Of a stretch of 6,665 nucleotides of DNA, positions 1-6,665 are shown one piece after another. The translations under genes were made by a program, and so were the position numbers. Each line of letters opens with the position of its first letter. The first letter of the stretch is position 1. The notes under the pieces are model-generated. The model was not told the origin of the DNA, searched no databases, and was given only the letters and a program-made list of their open reading frames with translations. This DNA is from Geobacteraceae bacterium (lineage in GTDB: Bacteria > Desulfobacterota > Desulfuromonadia > Desulfuromonadales > Geopsychrobacteraceae): positions 1 to 6,665 of the forward strand of contig JAMOPE010000406.1 in NCBI GenBank assembly GCA_027064785.1, written 5' to 3'.

Positions 1-16
1 CAGTCCCGACTCAAAC

Positions 17-37
17 CCATGCACTTTCAGTGCATGG
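17..37 (-). terminator. Hairpin terminator after the 754-codon gene, possibly bidirectional
   Basis: A perfect 9-bp inverted repeat (CCATGCACT / AGTGCATGG) with a 3-nt loop begins 4 bp after the TAA stop of the leftward gene. Read leftward, the stem is followed by only a short T stretch (GGTTTGAG). Read rightward, it is followed by TGCTTTATTCTTT, which is more T-rich. The hairpin may therefore also end a rightward gene lying outside the window. The stem is AT/GC mixed and the leftward U-tract is weak, so efficiency is uncertain. Confidence 0.6.
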
Positions 38-41
38 TGCT

Positions 42-2306
42 TTATTCTTTGAACCATGCCGGATCGGGGAGATTGAGTTTCTTCCAGGTCTTTCTGATGA
101 TTTGCCGGGCTGTTTTTGAGTTTTCAATCTGGCTGTAACAAAGATTCTTTAAGTATTTGTAGAGAGAGTTCAGATCTTTGCGGTAATAGTCAAGCAGCTG
201 CTCCAGCTGGTGGCGATCCTTCGGTAGGTCAAACTCACTTCTGCCACTATCAGAACACAGCAGAAGAATCTGCTCCAATTCGACACCATAACCACCGATT
301 GTTTGTCCTGAGCTATCCAGATATTCAAATTGACCGAGCAGACTACTTTTCAGCTCTAGCGGGGGCACTATTGAATAGTGGCAGATCTCGGGATGATCGA
401 GAAAGTAGAGGTATTGCTCCGGGAAATTAGGAATCCCGTGGGTTGTCAGTTGCTGCCGCAGAGTCTCCTTCAGTTTCTTGCTCACGGCAATTCCCGTGGC
501 ACTTGTTTTTGCTGTTGCAGAAGGCACTGACTGGTCAATTTCTGCGACCGAAGGGCAGCTAAGCAGGTTGGCAAGAAAGAGGTCAAGATCTGCTCCCGAT
601 GTGTTTGTCGCGGCAAACTGTTCCAGCTCTTTTAGCAGTAATACTTCGGGTTCTGGTGTGTTGTCGGCGGTTTCTTTATTGAGGATCGCTCGAAGTCTGC
701 GGTAAAGAGAACTTTTGCGGTAAATTTCACGTCCGGAAGACGTCTTCACCGGACAATCTTTCTCCGGCCAGACAAGTTCATGTCCCAATAACTTATAAAT
801 TGAGTTGGGGAGATTGAGGGCAAGAAGGAGCTGATCACGCATTTGTATTGAATCGTCAAATTGAGGAATTTCTCTCTCTTCTGAGCTCTTTTTCAGCGTC
901 AGTGTCTGCTGTGGTCGTTCGTTATGCAATAGGGTGAAACGGAGAACCCCTGCATCTATCTGCTCAACCTTTAAAATGGCACAATTCTCGTGTAGCAATG
1001 CCCACACTTTGCCATTATCCGGATCATTAAGAATTTCATCAGGCAGGTCGATTGTGAGCCTTTGCCCGGGGTGGCAAATCCCAAGAAGGTGTGTCAACTC
1101 CCATGACCAGTGCGGTTGGCCGGTTTTTATCTTGAGATGCCGATTCGGCCACGCAGCTCGTAATCGCGTTGTGAACTCGCGCCGTTTACTGCTGGCAATT
1201 CCGGTTCGGTTGAGCAATCGGGCGACGATATCCTGGTTCGGTAGGGTGGCTTGTTCAAGTTGGAACAAATTACCGAAGAGCATTGTTTTTGGTTGCTGTT
1301 GAGCAATCGTGTTCAGGAACGCTGTAATGGCTAACAGCGATGGTGAATTCGACACGATCACTTCGGTTGTGTTGTCGCGAGGTGGTGCTGCCGGGTAGAT
1401 ATTTATTGCAGCCGCAACGCTGTCACTCTCTGTATTGCGATACCACGATTGATTCAGGCTGAAGATACTTTTTTTTGACCGTTCGGGAGAGTGTTGCCAT
1501 GCCAATTGTCGCAGCCGCAATAGCAGGTGGTGAAAAGAAACGGCAGCTTCAAGTGGTAACGCTGGCGGCTTGATGGTGGTTCTCAGCGACAGTGGTTGAC
1601 GAATATCGTCGGGAAGATCCGGTAGCGACAGCTCAATCGCCCGCTCCATTTTTTCGGGGAGAATTGCATCTGGAAATTTGTCAAACCAGAGTAACGAGAG
1701 AACCTGTAACAGTAATAGACGGTTCGCCTCATTTGCACAAATGGTGGCATCTTCCGGGGAGTGCTCATCCATTTCAGAGCGTTGGCTGCGATAGGCTTCG
1801 ATCAGTGACGGCGACGCTTGTAGCAGTGTTATCTGAAGCAGGTTACTTAAATACCAGTGCGACAGTTCTGCCGGTGGAATTGCTCCCAGAACAGCGAGAA
1901 GCTTCAGCGCATCAAGAAGGTCGGCAAGGAGGTAACGAAACGATTCCAGGTTGTCGGGATTCTCGAGTGGGAACGATTGGTGCTCGGTTGTGTTATCATC
2001 TTCAATTTTCCAGATCCTGACCTGCTCAGTTTCCCACGTGACAAAGTGACGGAGGCCAAGTGCTGAAGCACAGGCACGCCCCTTCTCGAGCTCCGCTGTC
2101 AGATTGTTGTCGGGAAGGAATACGATCCCGCCAGCCATCATACTCTGGCGATTGATCCAGAAAATCAATGGCGGTGTAATAACGCCCAGCTCTGTCTCAA
2201 TATGTGGTGCGGTATCGACACGGCGAAACGGAGTCCGGCCGTGTTCAATGATGTCCTCTGTCCAGAGGGCGAGTTGTTTGGCAAATTGTGTCAGATGATG
2301 ATTCAT
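42..2306 (-). CDS. Hypothetical protein of 754 residues, coupled to ruvB; family not recognised
   Basis: I do not recognise this protein. It is soluble, with no signal peptide or membrane segment, and is rich in leucine. Residues about 1-102 could be an alpha/beta unit: a strand near 46-51 (PLIFWI), another at 59-64 (GGIVFLP), a helix at 70-84, and a final strand pair around FVTW and VRIW (88-99). The order recalls the N-terminal nuclease-like domain of restriction-type proteins, but the acidic/lysine active-site signature is not visible. Residues 120-270 look mostly helical. Basic stretches occur at 374-395 (SSKRREF, RLRAAWPNRH), 527-541 (REIYRKSSLYRRLR) and the C-terminus (731-754), which could contact nucleic acid. 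A low-complexity linker rich in Ser, Thr and Ala lies around 592-606. Start choice: ATG at 2306 is preferred over the adjacent in-frame TTG at 2309. The gene begins 8 bp after the ruvB stop with no clear ribosome-binding site, so translational coupling to ruvB is likely. A recombination or repair role is inferred from position only. Confidence 0.85.
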   Translation of the reverse strand: MNHHLTQFAKQLALWTEDIIEHGRTPFRRVDTAPHIETELGVITPPLIFWINRQSMMAGGIVFLPDNNLTAELEKGRACASALGLRHFVTWETEQVRIWKIEDDNTTEHQSFPLENPDNLESFRYLLADLLDALKLLAVLGAIPPAELSHWYLSNLLQITLLQASPSLIEAYRSQRSEMDEHSPEDATICANEANRLLLLQVLSLLWFDKFPDAILPEKMERAIELSLPDLPDDIRQPLSLRTTIKPPALPLEAAVSFHHLLLRLRQLAWQHSPERSKKSIFSLNQSWYRNTESDSVAAAINIYPAAPPRDNTTEVIVSNSPSLLAITAFLNTIAQQQPKTMLFGNLFQLEQATLPNQDIVARLLNRTGIASSKRREFTTRLRAAWPNRHLKIKTGQPHWSWELTHLLGICHPGQRLTIDLPDEILNDPDNGKVWALLHENCAILKVEQIDAGVLRFTLLHNERPQQTLTLKKSSEEREIPQFDDSIQMRDQLLLALNLPNSIYKLLGHELVWPEKDCPVKTSSGREIYRKSSLYRRLRAILNKETADNTPEPEVLLLKELEQFAATNTSGADLDLFLANLLSCPSVAEIDQSVPSATAKTSATGIAVSKKLKETLRQQLTTHGIPNFPEQYLYFLDHPEICHYSIVPPLELKSSLLGQFEYLDSSGQTIGGYGVELEQILLLCSDSGRSEFDLPKDRHQLEQLLDYYRKDLNSLYKYLKNLCYSQIENSKTARQIIRKTWKKLNLPDPAWFKE

Positions 2307-2314
2307 CAAAAAAA

Positions 2315-3346
2315 TCAGTTTGTCCCGAAGAGAGGGCCGCTCCCTTTGATCTGAATTGGAGTGCGCTGGAAATGGCAGAAACAGGCTTCTGTGGCCACTC
2401 TTCCCCGTGGTGTCCGGTTGAGAAAGCCCTGTTGAATCAGGTAGGGCTCGATGACCTCTTCAATGGTATCACGCTCCTCACCAATAGCTGCCGCAAGGGT
2501 ATCGAGACCCACGGGACCACCGGAAAATTTGTCGATGATTGTTAGCAGTAGCAGGCAATCCATGTAGTCAAGGCCCTTATTATCAACCTCAAGGCGCTTT
2601 AGAGAATGGTCGGCTAACTCCTGGGTGATTTTTCCTTCCCCTTCAATTTCTGCAAAATCCCGAACGCGCCGCAGTAATCGATTGACGATTCTTGGGGTTC
2701 CCCGACTGCGCCGGGCAATTTCCTGGGCCCCTTTATCGTTAATTTCGATATCAAGAATACTGGCACTGCGCTTGACGATTGTTGTCAGTTCGTCGTGAGA
2801 ATAAAATTCGAGACGGCTGATAACACCAAAACGATCTCGCAGTGGTGAAGAAAGAAGGCCGGCACGGGTGGTTGCTCCAACCAGGGTAAAACGGGGAATA
2901 TCGAGTTTAATGGTGCGGGCAGACGGGCCCTGACCGATCATGATGTCGAGCTGATAGTCCTCCATTGCCGGGTAAAGGATTTCTTCGACAACCGGAGACA
3001 GTCGGTGGATTTCATCAATAAAAAGGACATCGCCTTCTTCGAGGTTGGTCAAGACTGCCGCAAGATCACCGGTTTTTTCGATCACGGGGCCAGAAGTGCT
3101 TTTAATATTGACCCCCATCTCCTGAGCTATAATATTGGCAAGTGTTGTCTTTCCTAGACCGGGTGGCCCGAAAAATAAAACGTGATCCAGTGCTTCCTGA
3201 CGGTTGCGGGCGGCATCAATAAAAACTTTCAGATTACGTTTTGCTTTCATCTGGCCGATATATTCGTCCAGCGATTTTGGCCGCAGTCCCACTTCAAAAT
3301 TTGTCTCTTCAGGTCGTTCATCGGCATTGATCAGGCGGTCACTCAT
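2315..3346 (-). CDS. ruvB: Holliday junction branch migration ATPase RuvB
   Basis: This is the AAA+ motor that, as hexamers flanking RuvA, pumps DNA through a Holliday junction during recombinational repair in the cytoplasm. The 343 residues match the usual family length. Visible motifs are the N-terminal signature [12 protein letters not shown] (21-32), Walker [10 protein letters not shown] (60-68), Walker B LFIDEIH (108-114), sensor 1 GATT (157-160), the arginine-finger segment PLRDRFG (168-174) and the sensor 2 segment RGTPRI (215-220). The C-terminal winged-helix DNA-binding domain includes RTPRGR (311-316). The tail after it ([10 protein letters not shown] onward) is not a motif I recognise. 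The ATG at 3346 lies 11 bp after the ruvA TAA, with a GGGAG ribosome-binding site about 5 nt upstream. All catalytic motifs appear intact. Confidence 0.98.
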   Translation of the reverse strand: MSDRLINADERPEETNFEVGLRPKSLDEYIGQMKAKRNLKVFIDAARNRQEALDHVLFFGPPGLGKTTLANIIAQEMGVNIKSTSGPVIEKTGDLAAVLTNLEEGDVLFIDEIHRLSPVVEEILYPAMEDYQLDIMIGQGPSARTIKLDIPRFTLVGATTRAGLLSSPLRDRFGVISRLEFYSHDELTTIVKRSASILDIEINDKGAQEIARRSRGTPRIVNRLLRRVRDFAEIEGEGKITQELADHSLKRLEVDNKGLDYMDCLLLLTIIDKFSGGPVGLDTLAAAIGEERDTIEEVIEPYLIQQGFLNRTPRGRVATEACFCHFQRTPIQIKGSGPLFGTN

Positions 3347-3357
3347 GCTATCTCCCG

Positions 3358-3948
3358 TTATTTCAGCAGCACCTGCAGGGCAGCTTTAAGGATCTCTTCC
3401 AGTGGCGTATCTGACGGTAGCTGTAGTGTGCCCAGTGCCCGCTTTGCTAGAGTCTCTTTGTAGCCCAGATTGACCAGAGCAGAGACAGCATCATTTTTGT
3501 TTTCTGAGGCTTTTCCGGGATTAGAGGGAATTGCAGCCGTAACCGCGTAGGCGGTTGCTTTATCCTGCAATTCAAGGATTAATCGCTCGGCACTTTTTTT
3601 GCCGATACCGGGGATGGCAACCAGCCGGGGAATATCTCCTTCACTGAGCGCCAGAGCCAACTCGTCACCAGGGATATGAGAGAGGGTTGTGATCGCCAGT
3701 TTGGGGCCGACTCCTGAGACTGAAATCAACAACGAAAACAGATCCTTTTCGGTCACAGTGGCGAAGCCAAACAGGTTGATCGAATCTTCTTTGACGTGAG
3801 TATAAACCTGCAATTGAACTTTTCCCTCTTCCGGGAGGGCGTAAAATGTCGATAGCGGGATTTGTAGGCGATAACCGACTCCGGCGACATCAACGATAAT
3901 CTGTTCCGGGCTGCGGAAGGCGAGGTGTCCAGTCAGTAAGGCAATCAC
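3358..3948 (-). CDS. ruvA: Holliday junction DNA-binding subunit RuvA
   Basis: RuvA binds the four-way junction as a tetramer, holds it in a square-planar form and recruits RuvB. The 196 residues show the expected three domains. An N-terminal OB fold (about 1-63) includes the acidic-pin segment [10 protein letters not shown], with E54 and D55 matching the charge pair that separates strands. Two helix-hairpin-helix motifs follow at SGVGPK (78-83) and IPGIGKKSA (112-120). A flexible linker (about 138-150) leads to the C-terminal RuvB-binding helices (151-196, including VSALVNLGY). The start is GTG at 3948, which gives the family-typical N-terminus and has a strong GGAGGAG 6 nt upstream. The GTG overlaps the ruvC TGA as GTGA, so coupled translation is expected. 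Confidence 0.97.
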   Translation of the reverse strand: MIALLTGHLAFRSPEQIIVDVAGVGYRLQIPLSTFYALPEEGKVQLQVYTHVKEDSINLFGFATVTEKDLFSLLISVSGVGPKLAITTLSHIPGDELALALSEGDIPRLVAIPGIGKKSAERLILELQDKATAYAVTAAIPSNPGKASENKNDAVSALVNLGYKETLAKRALGTLQLPSDTPLEEILKAALQVLLK

Positions 3949-4463
3949 GATTGTCTCCTCCGTACACCTTGAGAAGGTGCTGCTAGCTTATTGCTGAGAT
4001 GGTGACTGTGGGCATGGCAAATTGCCACAGCCAAGGCATCAGCGGCATCTTCCTGGGCAATTTCCGGCAGGTTGAGCAACGTTTTTGTCATGTGCTGAAC
4101 CTGATTTTTTCCGGCACGTCCATAACCGACAACGGCACTTTTGACCTGTAATGCCGAGTACTCGGCGACCGGCAGTCCGGCATTGATCCCTGCAAGGAGG
4201 GCAATGCCGCGAGCATGTCCTAGTTTAAGTGCTGATGCGGGATTACGTGCCATGAACACCTGCTCAACAGCGACGGCTTCAGGCTGATATTTTTCGATCA
4301 GGGTGCATAGCTCACGGTAGATGATCTGTAGCCGTACTGCCAGTGCGTCTTTGCTGTGGGTGAAGATTGCTCCGTTATCGAGGTGGATCAAGCGATTGCC
4401 ACATTGTTCGATAAAACCGTAACCGGTCGCTTTGCTGCCTGGATCGATCCCCAGAATACGCAT
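3945..4463 (-). CDS. ruvC: Crossover junction endodeoxyribonuclease RuvC
   Basis: RuvC is the RNase H-fold endonuclease that resolves Holliday junctions by paired nicks, acting as a dimer on junctions held by RuvAB. The 172-residue length is normal. The N-terminal strand carries [14 protein letters not shown] with catalytic D7. E67 lies in [16 protein letters not shown]. The last two metal-binding acids, D139 and D142, lie in [16 protein letters not shown], so the full D-E-D-D set is present. The ATG at 4463 is 28 bp after the yebC stop. The ribosome-binding site there is weak, so coupling to yebC translation may help. The C-terminal residues RRRQS are encoded by the bases that also form the ruvA ribosome-binding site. 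Confidence 0.97.
   Translation of the reverse strand: MRILGIDPGSKATGYGFIEQCGNRLIHLDNGAIFTHSKDALAVRLQIIYRELCTLIEKYQPEAVAVEQVFMARNPASALKLGHARGIALLAGINAGLPVAEYSALQVKSAVVGYGRAGKNQVQHMTKTLLNLPEIAQEDAADALAVAICHAHSHHLSNKLAAPSQGVRRRQS
3955..3961 (-). promoter_or_regulatory. Strong ribosome-binding site of ruvA inside the ruvC 3' end
   Basis: On the minus strand the sequence reads GGAGGAG, then 6 nt, then GTG. This perfect anti-SD match decides the GTG start of ruvA at 3948 and lies entirely within the last codons of ruvC. Confidence 0.85.
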
Positions 4464-4491
4464 TAATGATTAGCCCGAAAGAGTACTTTCA

Positions 4492-5238
4492 TCAGCCCAT
4501 AATTTTTTCCATCTCTTCATCAGAGATGTCAAAGTTGGCATGAACGTCCTGAACATCATCATTGTCTTCCAGAACATCGATCATCTTCATCAATGATTCT
4601 GCCTGCTTCCCTTCAATGGGGGTGAGGTTTTGCGGAATCATGGTGACTTCGGCGGACTGAGATTTAAGTCCCTGTTCTTCAAGACTGTTTTTGACAGTCT
4701 CAAAATCGGCAGGATCGGTCACGACTTCAATGATGCCGTCTTCTTCTTTGACATCTTCTGCGCCAGCTTCGAGTGCAGCTTCAAAAATAGTATCAAAGTC
4801 TTTGTCGTCAGAGAAGATGATTTGACCTTTGCGATCAAACATAAAGGCGACCGAACCACTGACTCCGAGGCTACCACCATATTTGTTGAAAGCATGGCGA
4901 ACATCGGCGACAGTACGGGTGCGATTGTCGGTCATAAACTCAACGATGACGGCAACGCCACCAGGGCCATAACCTTCAAAGACACCCTCTTCGTAAGTGA
5001 CACCATCCAGATCTCCGGTTCCCTTTTTGATACCGCGCTCAATATTGTCTTTAGGCATATTGGCCTGCTTGGCTTTATCCACTGCCAGACGTAGCCGGGC
5101 GTTTGACTCAAGGTCTCCGCCCCCAATTTTAGCGGCGACAGTGATCTCTTTAATCAACTTCGTGAAGATTTTCCCCCGCTTGGCATCCTGTGCCCCTTTG
5201 CGGTGCTTGATATTGGCCCATTTACTATGTCCCGCCAT
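4492..5238 (-). CDS. yebC: YebC/PmpR (TACO1) family protein
   Basis: This is a cytoplasmic YebC-family protein. Family members have been described as DNA-binding transcriptional regulators (PmpR) and, more recently, as ribosome-associated translation factors. The mitochondrial homologue TACO1 activates COX1 translation. The 248 residues match the usual length. The N-terminal signature [15 protein letters not shown] is followed by the conserved helical domain with [19 protein letters not shown] (55-73). Next comes [13 protein letters not shown] (88-100) with DNRTRT (104-109), then FNKYGGSLG (117-125) and GSVAFMF (128-134). The acidic C-terminus (about 224-248) is also typical. The ATG at 5238 has AAGGAG 8 nt upstream. 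It is the first gene of the leftward ruv cluster, an arrangement seen in many bacteria. I see no clear promoter of its own: TATACT at 5260-5265 resembles a -10 but lacks a matching -35. Confidence 0.97.
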   Translation of the reverse strand: MAGHSKWANIKHRKGAQDAKRGKIFTKLIKEITVAAKIGGGDLESNARLRLAVDKAKQANMPKDNIERGIKKGTGDLDGVTYEEGVFEGYGPGGVAVIVEFMTDNRTRTVADVRHAFNKYGGSLGVSGSVAFMFDRKGQIIFSDDKDFDTIFEAALEAGAEDVKEEDGIIEVVTDPADFETVKNSLEEQGLKSQSAEVTMIPQNLTPIEGKQAESLMKMIDVLEDNDDVQDVHANFDISDEEMEKIMG

Positions 5239-5275
5239 CGGTATTGCTCCTTGAATTGTAGTATAAAGTAAGTAA

Positions 5276-5296
5276 AACGCCGGCAGTGCCGGCGTT
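5276..5296 (-). terminator. GC-rich hairpin terminator between the kinase-BON gene and yebC
   Basis: A perfect 9-bp stem, AACGCCGGC / GCCGGCGTT, closes on a 3-nt loop. Leftward, the stem runs into TTTTACTTACTTT. It starts 50 bp after the kinase-BON stop and ends 37 bp before the yebC start codon. Its most likely job is to end the kinase-BON transcript. Because no clear yebC promoter is visible downstream of it, it may instead sit in the yebC leader and act on readthrough. Confidence 0.7.
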
Positions 5297-5346
5297 CTGT
5301 TTCTATTTAAATGTTTGTTTTCGGCGCGTGATTCACCGTAACTTTA

Positions 5347-6153
5347 TCAGTAATTGACGATCTTCAAGTTGTCTGTTACTCCGGTGACCTCGGTCACTTT
5401 TTGTGAGTCTTCTATGATCGCCCGACGTTCGGCTTCGCTGTAAACATGTCCGGAGAGTGTGACGTGACCGTCTTTGACTGCAATATTGAACCAGATATCT
5501 TTAATGCGCTCGTCATCGAGGCGGGCAATCTGGATCTTTTTCTGAATGATCAAATCCTTGATTTTAAGTTTACAGGTTGGGGTCTTTTCGATCAAAGAGG
5601 GGTCTTTGCTTCCCTCTACAATCAATTTGACTGCCGTATCAATAGATGTCCGCGTTGTGTTGACAATCAGATCATATTCAATAGGATTGGTCCAGTTACG
5701 GTCGAAATAATATTTGATGAATCCGGCTCGCTGCTGATCACTTTTACGCACCAGTGAACGGGCGAGATCGGGGTCAATCCATTCACGCTCTGCCCAGCGT
5801 TCAACTCTTTCCTCAAAGGGAGCAATAACCCTCACCCGGAAAACACTGGAAATGCCGGGAAGCAGATCCTGCCCACCACGCCCGTAGATAACCACCTTGC
5901 CTTTCAGGGCTTGTTCCAGAACGATCAGTTGAATCCGGCTCATATTCAATTCAATCTGACGATCAAGATTTTCAACAAATGCCGGGGGCTTTTCGTCGAT
6001 CTGTTGGAGTGCTTCCTGTGAAAGATCGTAGTCGTCGGCGGCATCTTTGATCACGTCGCCATCAACCAGTGTGTAGCCAAGTGCTTCTGCAACTTTATGG
6101 ACAATAGGAATGCCGCCGCTGCCCATTTCTCGGGAAAAGGTAATGATTGCCAT
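5347..6153 (-). CDS. Cytidylate-kinase-like protein with C-terminal BON domain
   Basis: Residues 1 to about 190 match the cytidylate-kinase-like family (Cytidylate_kin2). The N-terminus is ITFSREMGSGG with a loop that lacks the Walker A lysine, as is usual in this family. It continues with LGYTLVDGDVI (26-35), GKVVIYGRGGQDLL (85-98), VRVIAPFEERVERW (107-120) and EYDLIVNT (159-166). Residues about 198-268 form a BON domain, with the core DGHVTLSGHVYSEAERRAI and the closing GVTDNLKIV. There is no signal peptide, so a cytoplasmic location is expected although many BON proteins are periplasmic. True nucleotide-kinase activity is unproven, and the substrate is unknown. Start choice: ATG at 6153 gives the family N-terminus and has GGAGAGAG ending 7 nt upstream. 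An in-frame ATG at 6246 would add 31 residues but lies upstream of the likely transcription start. The gene appears monocistronic, bounded by its own promoter and a hairpin. Confidence 0.85.
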   Translation of the reverse strand: MAIITFSREMGSGGIPIVHKVAEALGYTLVDGDVIKDAADDYDLSQEALQQIDEKPPAFVENLDRQIELNMSRIQLIVLEQALKGKVVIYGRGGQDLLPGISSVFRVRVIAPFEERVERWAEREWIDPDLARSLVRKSDQQRAGFIKYYFDRNWTNPIEYDLIVNTTRTSIDTAVKLIVEGSKDPSLIEKTPTCKLKIKDLIIQKKIQIARLDDERIKDIWFNIAVKDGHVTLSGHVYSEAERRAIIEDSQKVTEVTGVTDNLKIVNY

Positions 6154-6160
6154 AAAAACG

Positions 6161-6168
6161 CTCTCTCC
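6161..6168 (-). promoter_or_regulatory. Ribosome-binding site of the kinase-BON gene
   Basis: The minus strand reads GGAGAGAG, then 7 nt, then ATG at 6153. This purine-rich anti-SD match supports 6153 over the in-frame ATG at 6246. Confidence 0.7.
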
Positions 6169-6217
6169 AGTTTCAATATGCAAATTGATCATTCGTTGTG
6201 AGGTTGTACAGCGGCTA

Positions 6218-6246
6218 ATAATGGCATGAATCATCGCTAAGTTCAA
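6218..6246 (-). promoter_or_regulatory. Candidate sigma-70 promoter of the kinase-BON gene
   Basis: On the minus strand, TTGAAC (6241-6246) and CATTAT (6218-6223) are 17 bp apart, each matching four of six consensus bases. TGC directly before the -10 supplies an extended -10 element. Transcription would begin near 6211, giving a leader of about 57 nt to the ATG at 6153. Confidence 0.45.
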
Positions 6247-6268
6247 GCATTTGTCTTTGCTTTATCGC

Positions 6269-6297
6269 TTGTCATTGCTGGAGTGACTGGCTATAAT
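6269..6297 (+). promoter_or_regulatory. Near-consensus sigma-70 promoter of the methyltransferase gene
   Basis: TTGTCA (6269-6274) and a perfect TATAAT (6292-6297) are separated by 17 bp. Eleven of twelve consensus bases match at the optimal spacing. Transcription would start around 6303-6305, giving a leader of about 30 nt that contains the ribosome-binding site GAGGTG (6323-6328). Confidence 0.8.
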
Positions 6298-6332
6298 TCC
6301 GCTCTTTTTCAAGATGAATATCGAGGTGCTTT

Positions 6333-6665
6333 ATGACTGCAGACCAAAATTCCGAGCTGGTTTCGTTGATCAGACAACAGATTGATTCTTCAGGCGGAAT
6401 TCCGTTTGCCGATTTCATGCAGCAGGCACTATATCACCCCGAGTACGGCTATTATACCGCTGCTCGTCAACGGATCGGCAAGCAGGGTGATTTTTTTACA
6501 TCGTCCAGTGTCCACTCGTGCTTTGGTTGGCTGATTGCCCGGCAACTGGTTCAGATGTGGCAACTGTTGGGGCAGGGTCGTTTTGTTATCGCTGAACAGG
6601 GGGCTGGCGAAGGTCATCTCTGTCTCGATATTTTAGATGCTCTGGCAGAAGAGGCTCCTGAATTC
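6333..6665 (+). CDS. SAM-dependent methyltransferase, MidA/NDUFAF7 family (5' part, cut by window edge)
   Basis: My translation from ATG 6333 gives 111 codons in one open frame to the last base, so the 3' part lies outside the window. The N-terminus matches the MidA/NDUFAF7 family (COG1565). It shows GGIPFADFMQQALYHPEYGYY (family pattern: I-P-F, then F-M, then ALY-P--GYY), GKQGDFFTSS, a FGWLIARQL helix, and the start of the Rossmann SAM-binding motif, VIAEQGAGEGHLCLDIL. In the eukaryotic relative NDUFAF7 the substrate is an arginine of a respiratory complex I subunit; bacterial substrates are not known to me. GAGGTG lies 4 nt upstream of the start. The gene diverges from the kinase-BON gene and has a strong promoter. 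Confidence 0.88.
   Translation, partial: MTADQNSELVSLIRQQIDSSGGIPFADFMQQALYHPEYGYYTAARQRIGKQGDFFTSSSVHSCFGWLIARQLVQMWQLLGQGRFVIAEQGAGEGHLCLDILDALAEEAPEF

Noticed and set aside
1592..2020. Rightward 142-codon open frame opposite the 754-codon gene
   Set aside because: The leftward frame is 754 codons long and fits the operon. The rightward product has no recognisable features and no convincing ribosome-binding site.
42..2306. Restriction-modification or other defence system at the 754-codon gene
   Set aside because: There is no methyltransferase motif, helicase motif or intact nuclease signature in the protein, and no partner gene beside it. The neighbours are housekeeping genes.
2308..2345. 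T7 run after ruvB as an intrinsic terminator
   Set aside because: No stable GC stem precedes the T run; only a 3-bp CCC/GGG pairing can be drawn.
4630..5094. Rightward 154-codon open frame antisense to yebC
   Set aside because: It lies wholly within yebC on the opposite strand, its product resembles no family, and yebC is unambiguous.
5239..5346. SOS (LexA) operator upstream of the ruv cluster
   Set aside because: I found neither a CTGT-N8-ACAG nor a convincing deltaproteobacterial LexA-like dyad between the kinase-BON stop and yebC.
6154..6246. A 31-residue N-terminal extension of the kinase-BON protein from ATG 6246
   Set aside because: The extension has no family resemblance and would start upstream of the likely transcription start. 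ATG 6153 has a good ribosome-binding site and the conserved N-terminus.
6660..6665. EcoRI site GAATTC exactly at the window end, suggesting a clone boundary
   Set aside because: Uncut GAATTC sites also occur at 1345-1350 and 6397-6402, so the end position is more likely chance.

Overview
The window looks like chromosomal core DNA from a Gram-negative bacterium of moderate GC content. The gene set suggests a deltaproteobacterium of the Desulfuromonadales type: a yebC-ruvC-ruvA-ruvB order, a stand-alone cytidylate-kinase-like protein ending in a BON domain, and a MidA-type methyltransferase. That placement is inferred from recall of gene content, not from a search. I see no insertion sequences, tRNA or rRNA genes, CRISPR arrays or phage genes.

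Layout from right to left. A divergent control region (about 6154-6332) separates a rightward, truncated MidA/NDUFAF7-like SAM-dependent methyltransferase gene (6333 to the window edge) from everything else, which lies on the minus strand. The methyltransferase has a near-consensus sigma-70 promoter. The leftward kinase-BON gene has a plausible extended -10 promoter. It is followed by a 9-bp GC-rich hairpin (5276-5296) that probably terminates it.

Then comes a tightly packed leftward cluster: yebC, ruvC, ruvA, ruvB and a 754-codon gene of unknown function. The gaps are 28 bp, a 4-bp GTGA overlap, 11 bp and 8 bp. The cluster ends at a second 9-bp hairpin (17-37). RuvA and RuvB form the Holliday-junction branch-migration motor and RuvC cuts the junction. 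YebC is a translation or regulatory factor commonly found beside ruvC.

The part least explained by known families is the 754-residue protein. It starts 8 bp after the ruvB stop and has no convincing Shine-Dalgarno sequence of its own, so it is probably translated by coupling to ruvB. I recognise no family. The N-terminal about 100 residues faintly resemble a restriction-endonuclease fold without its catalytic residues, and several basic patches could contact nucleic acid. A role in recombination or repair is guilt by association only.
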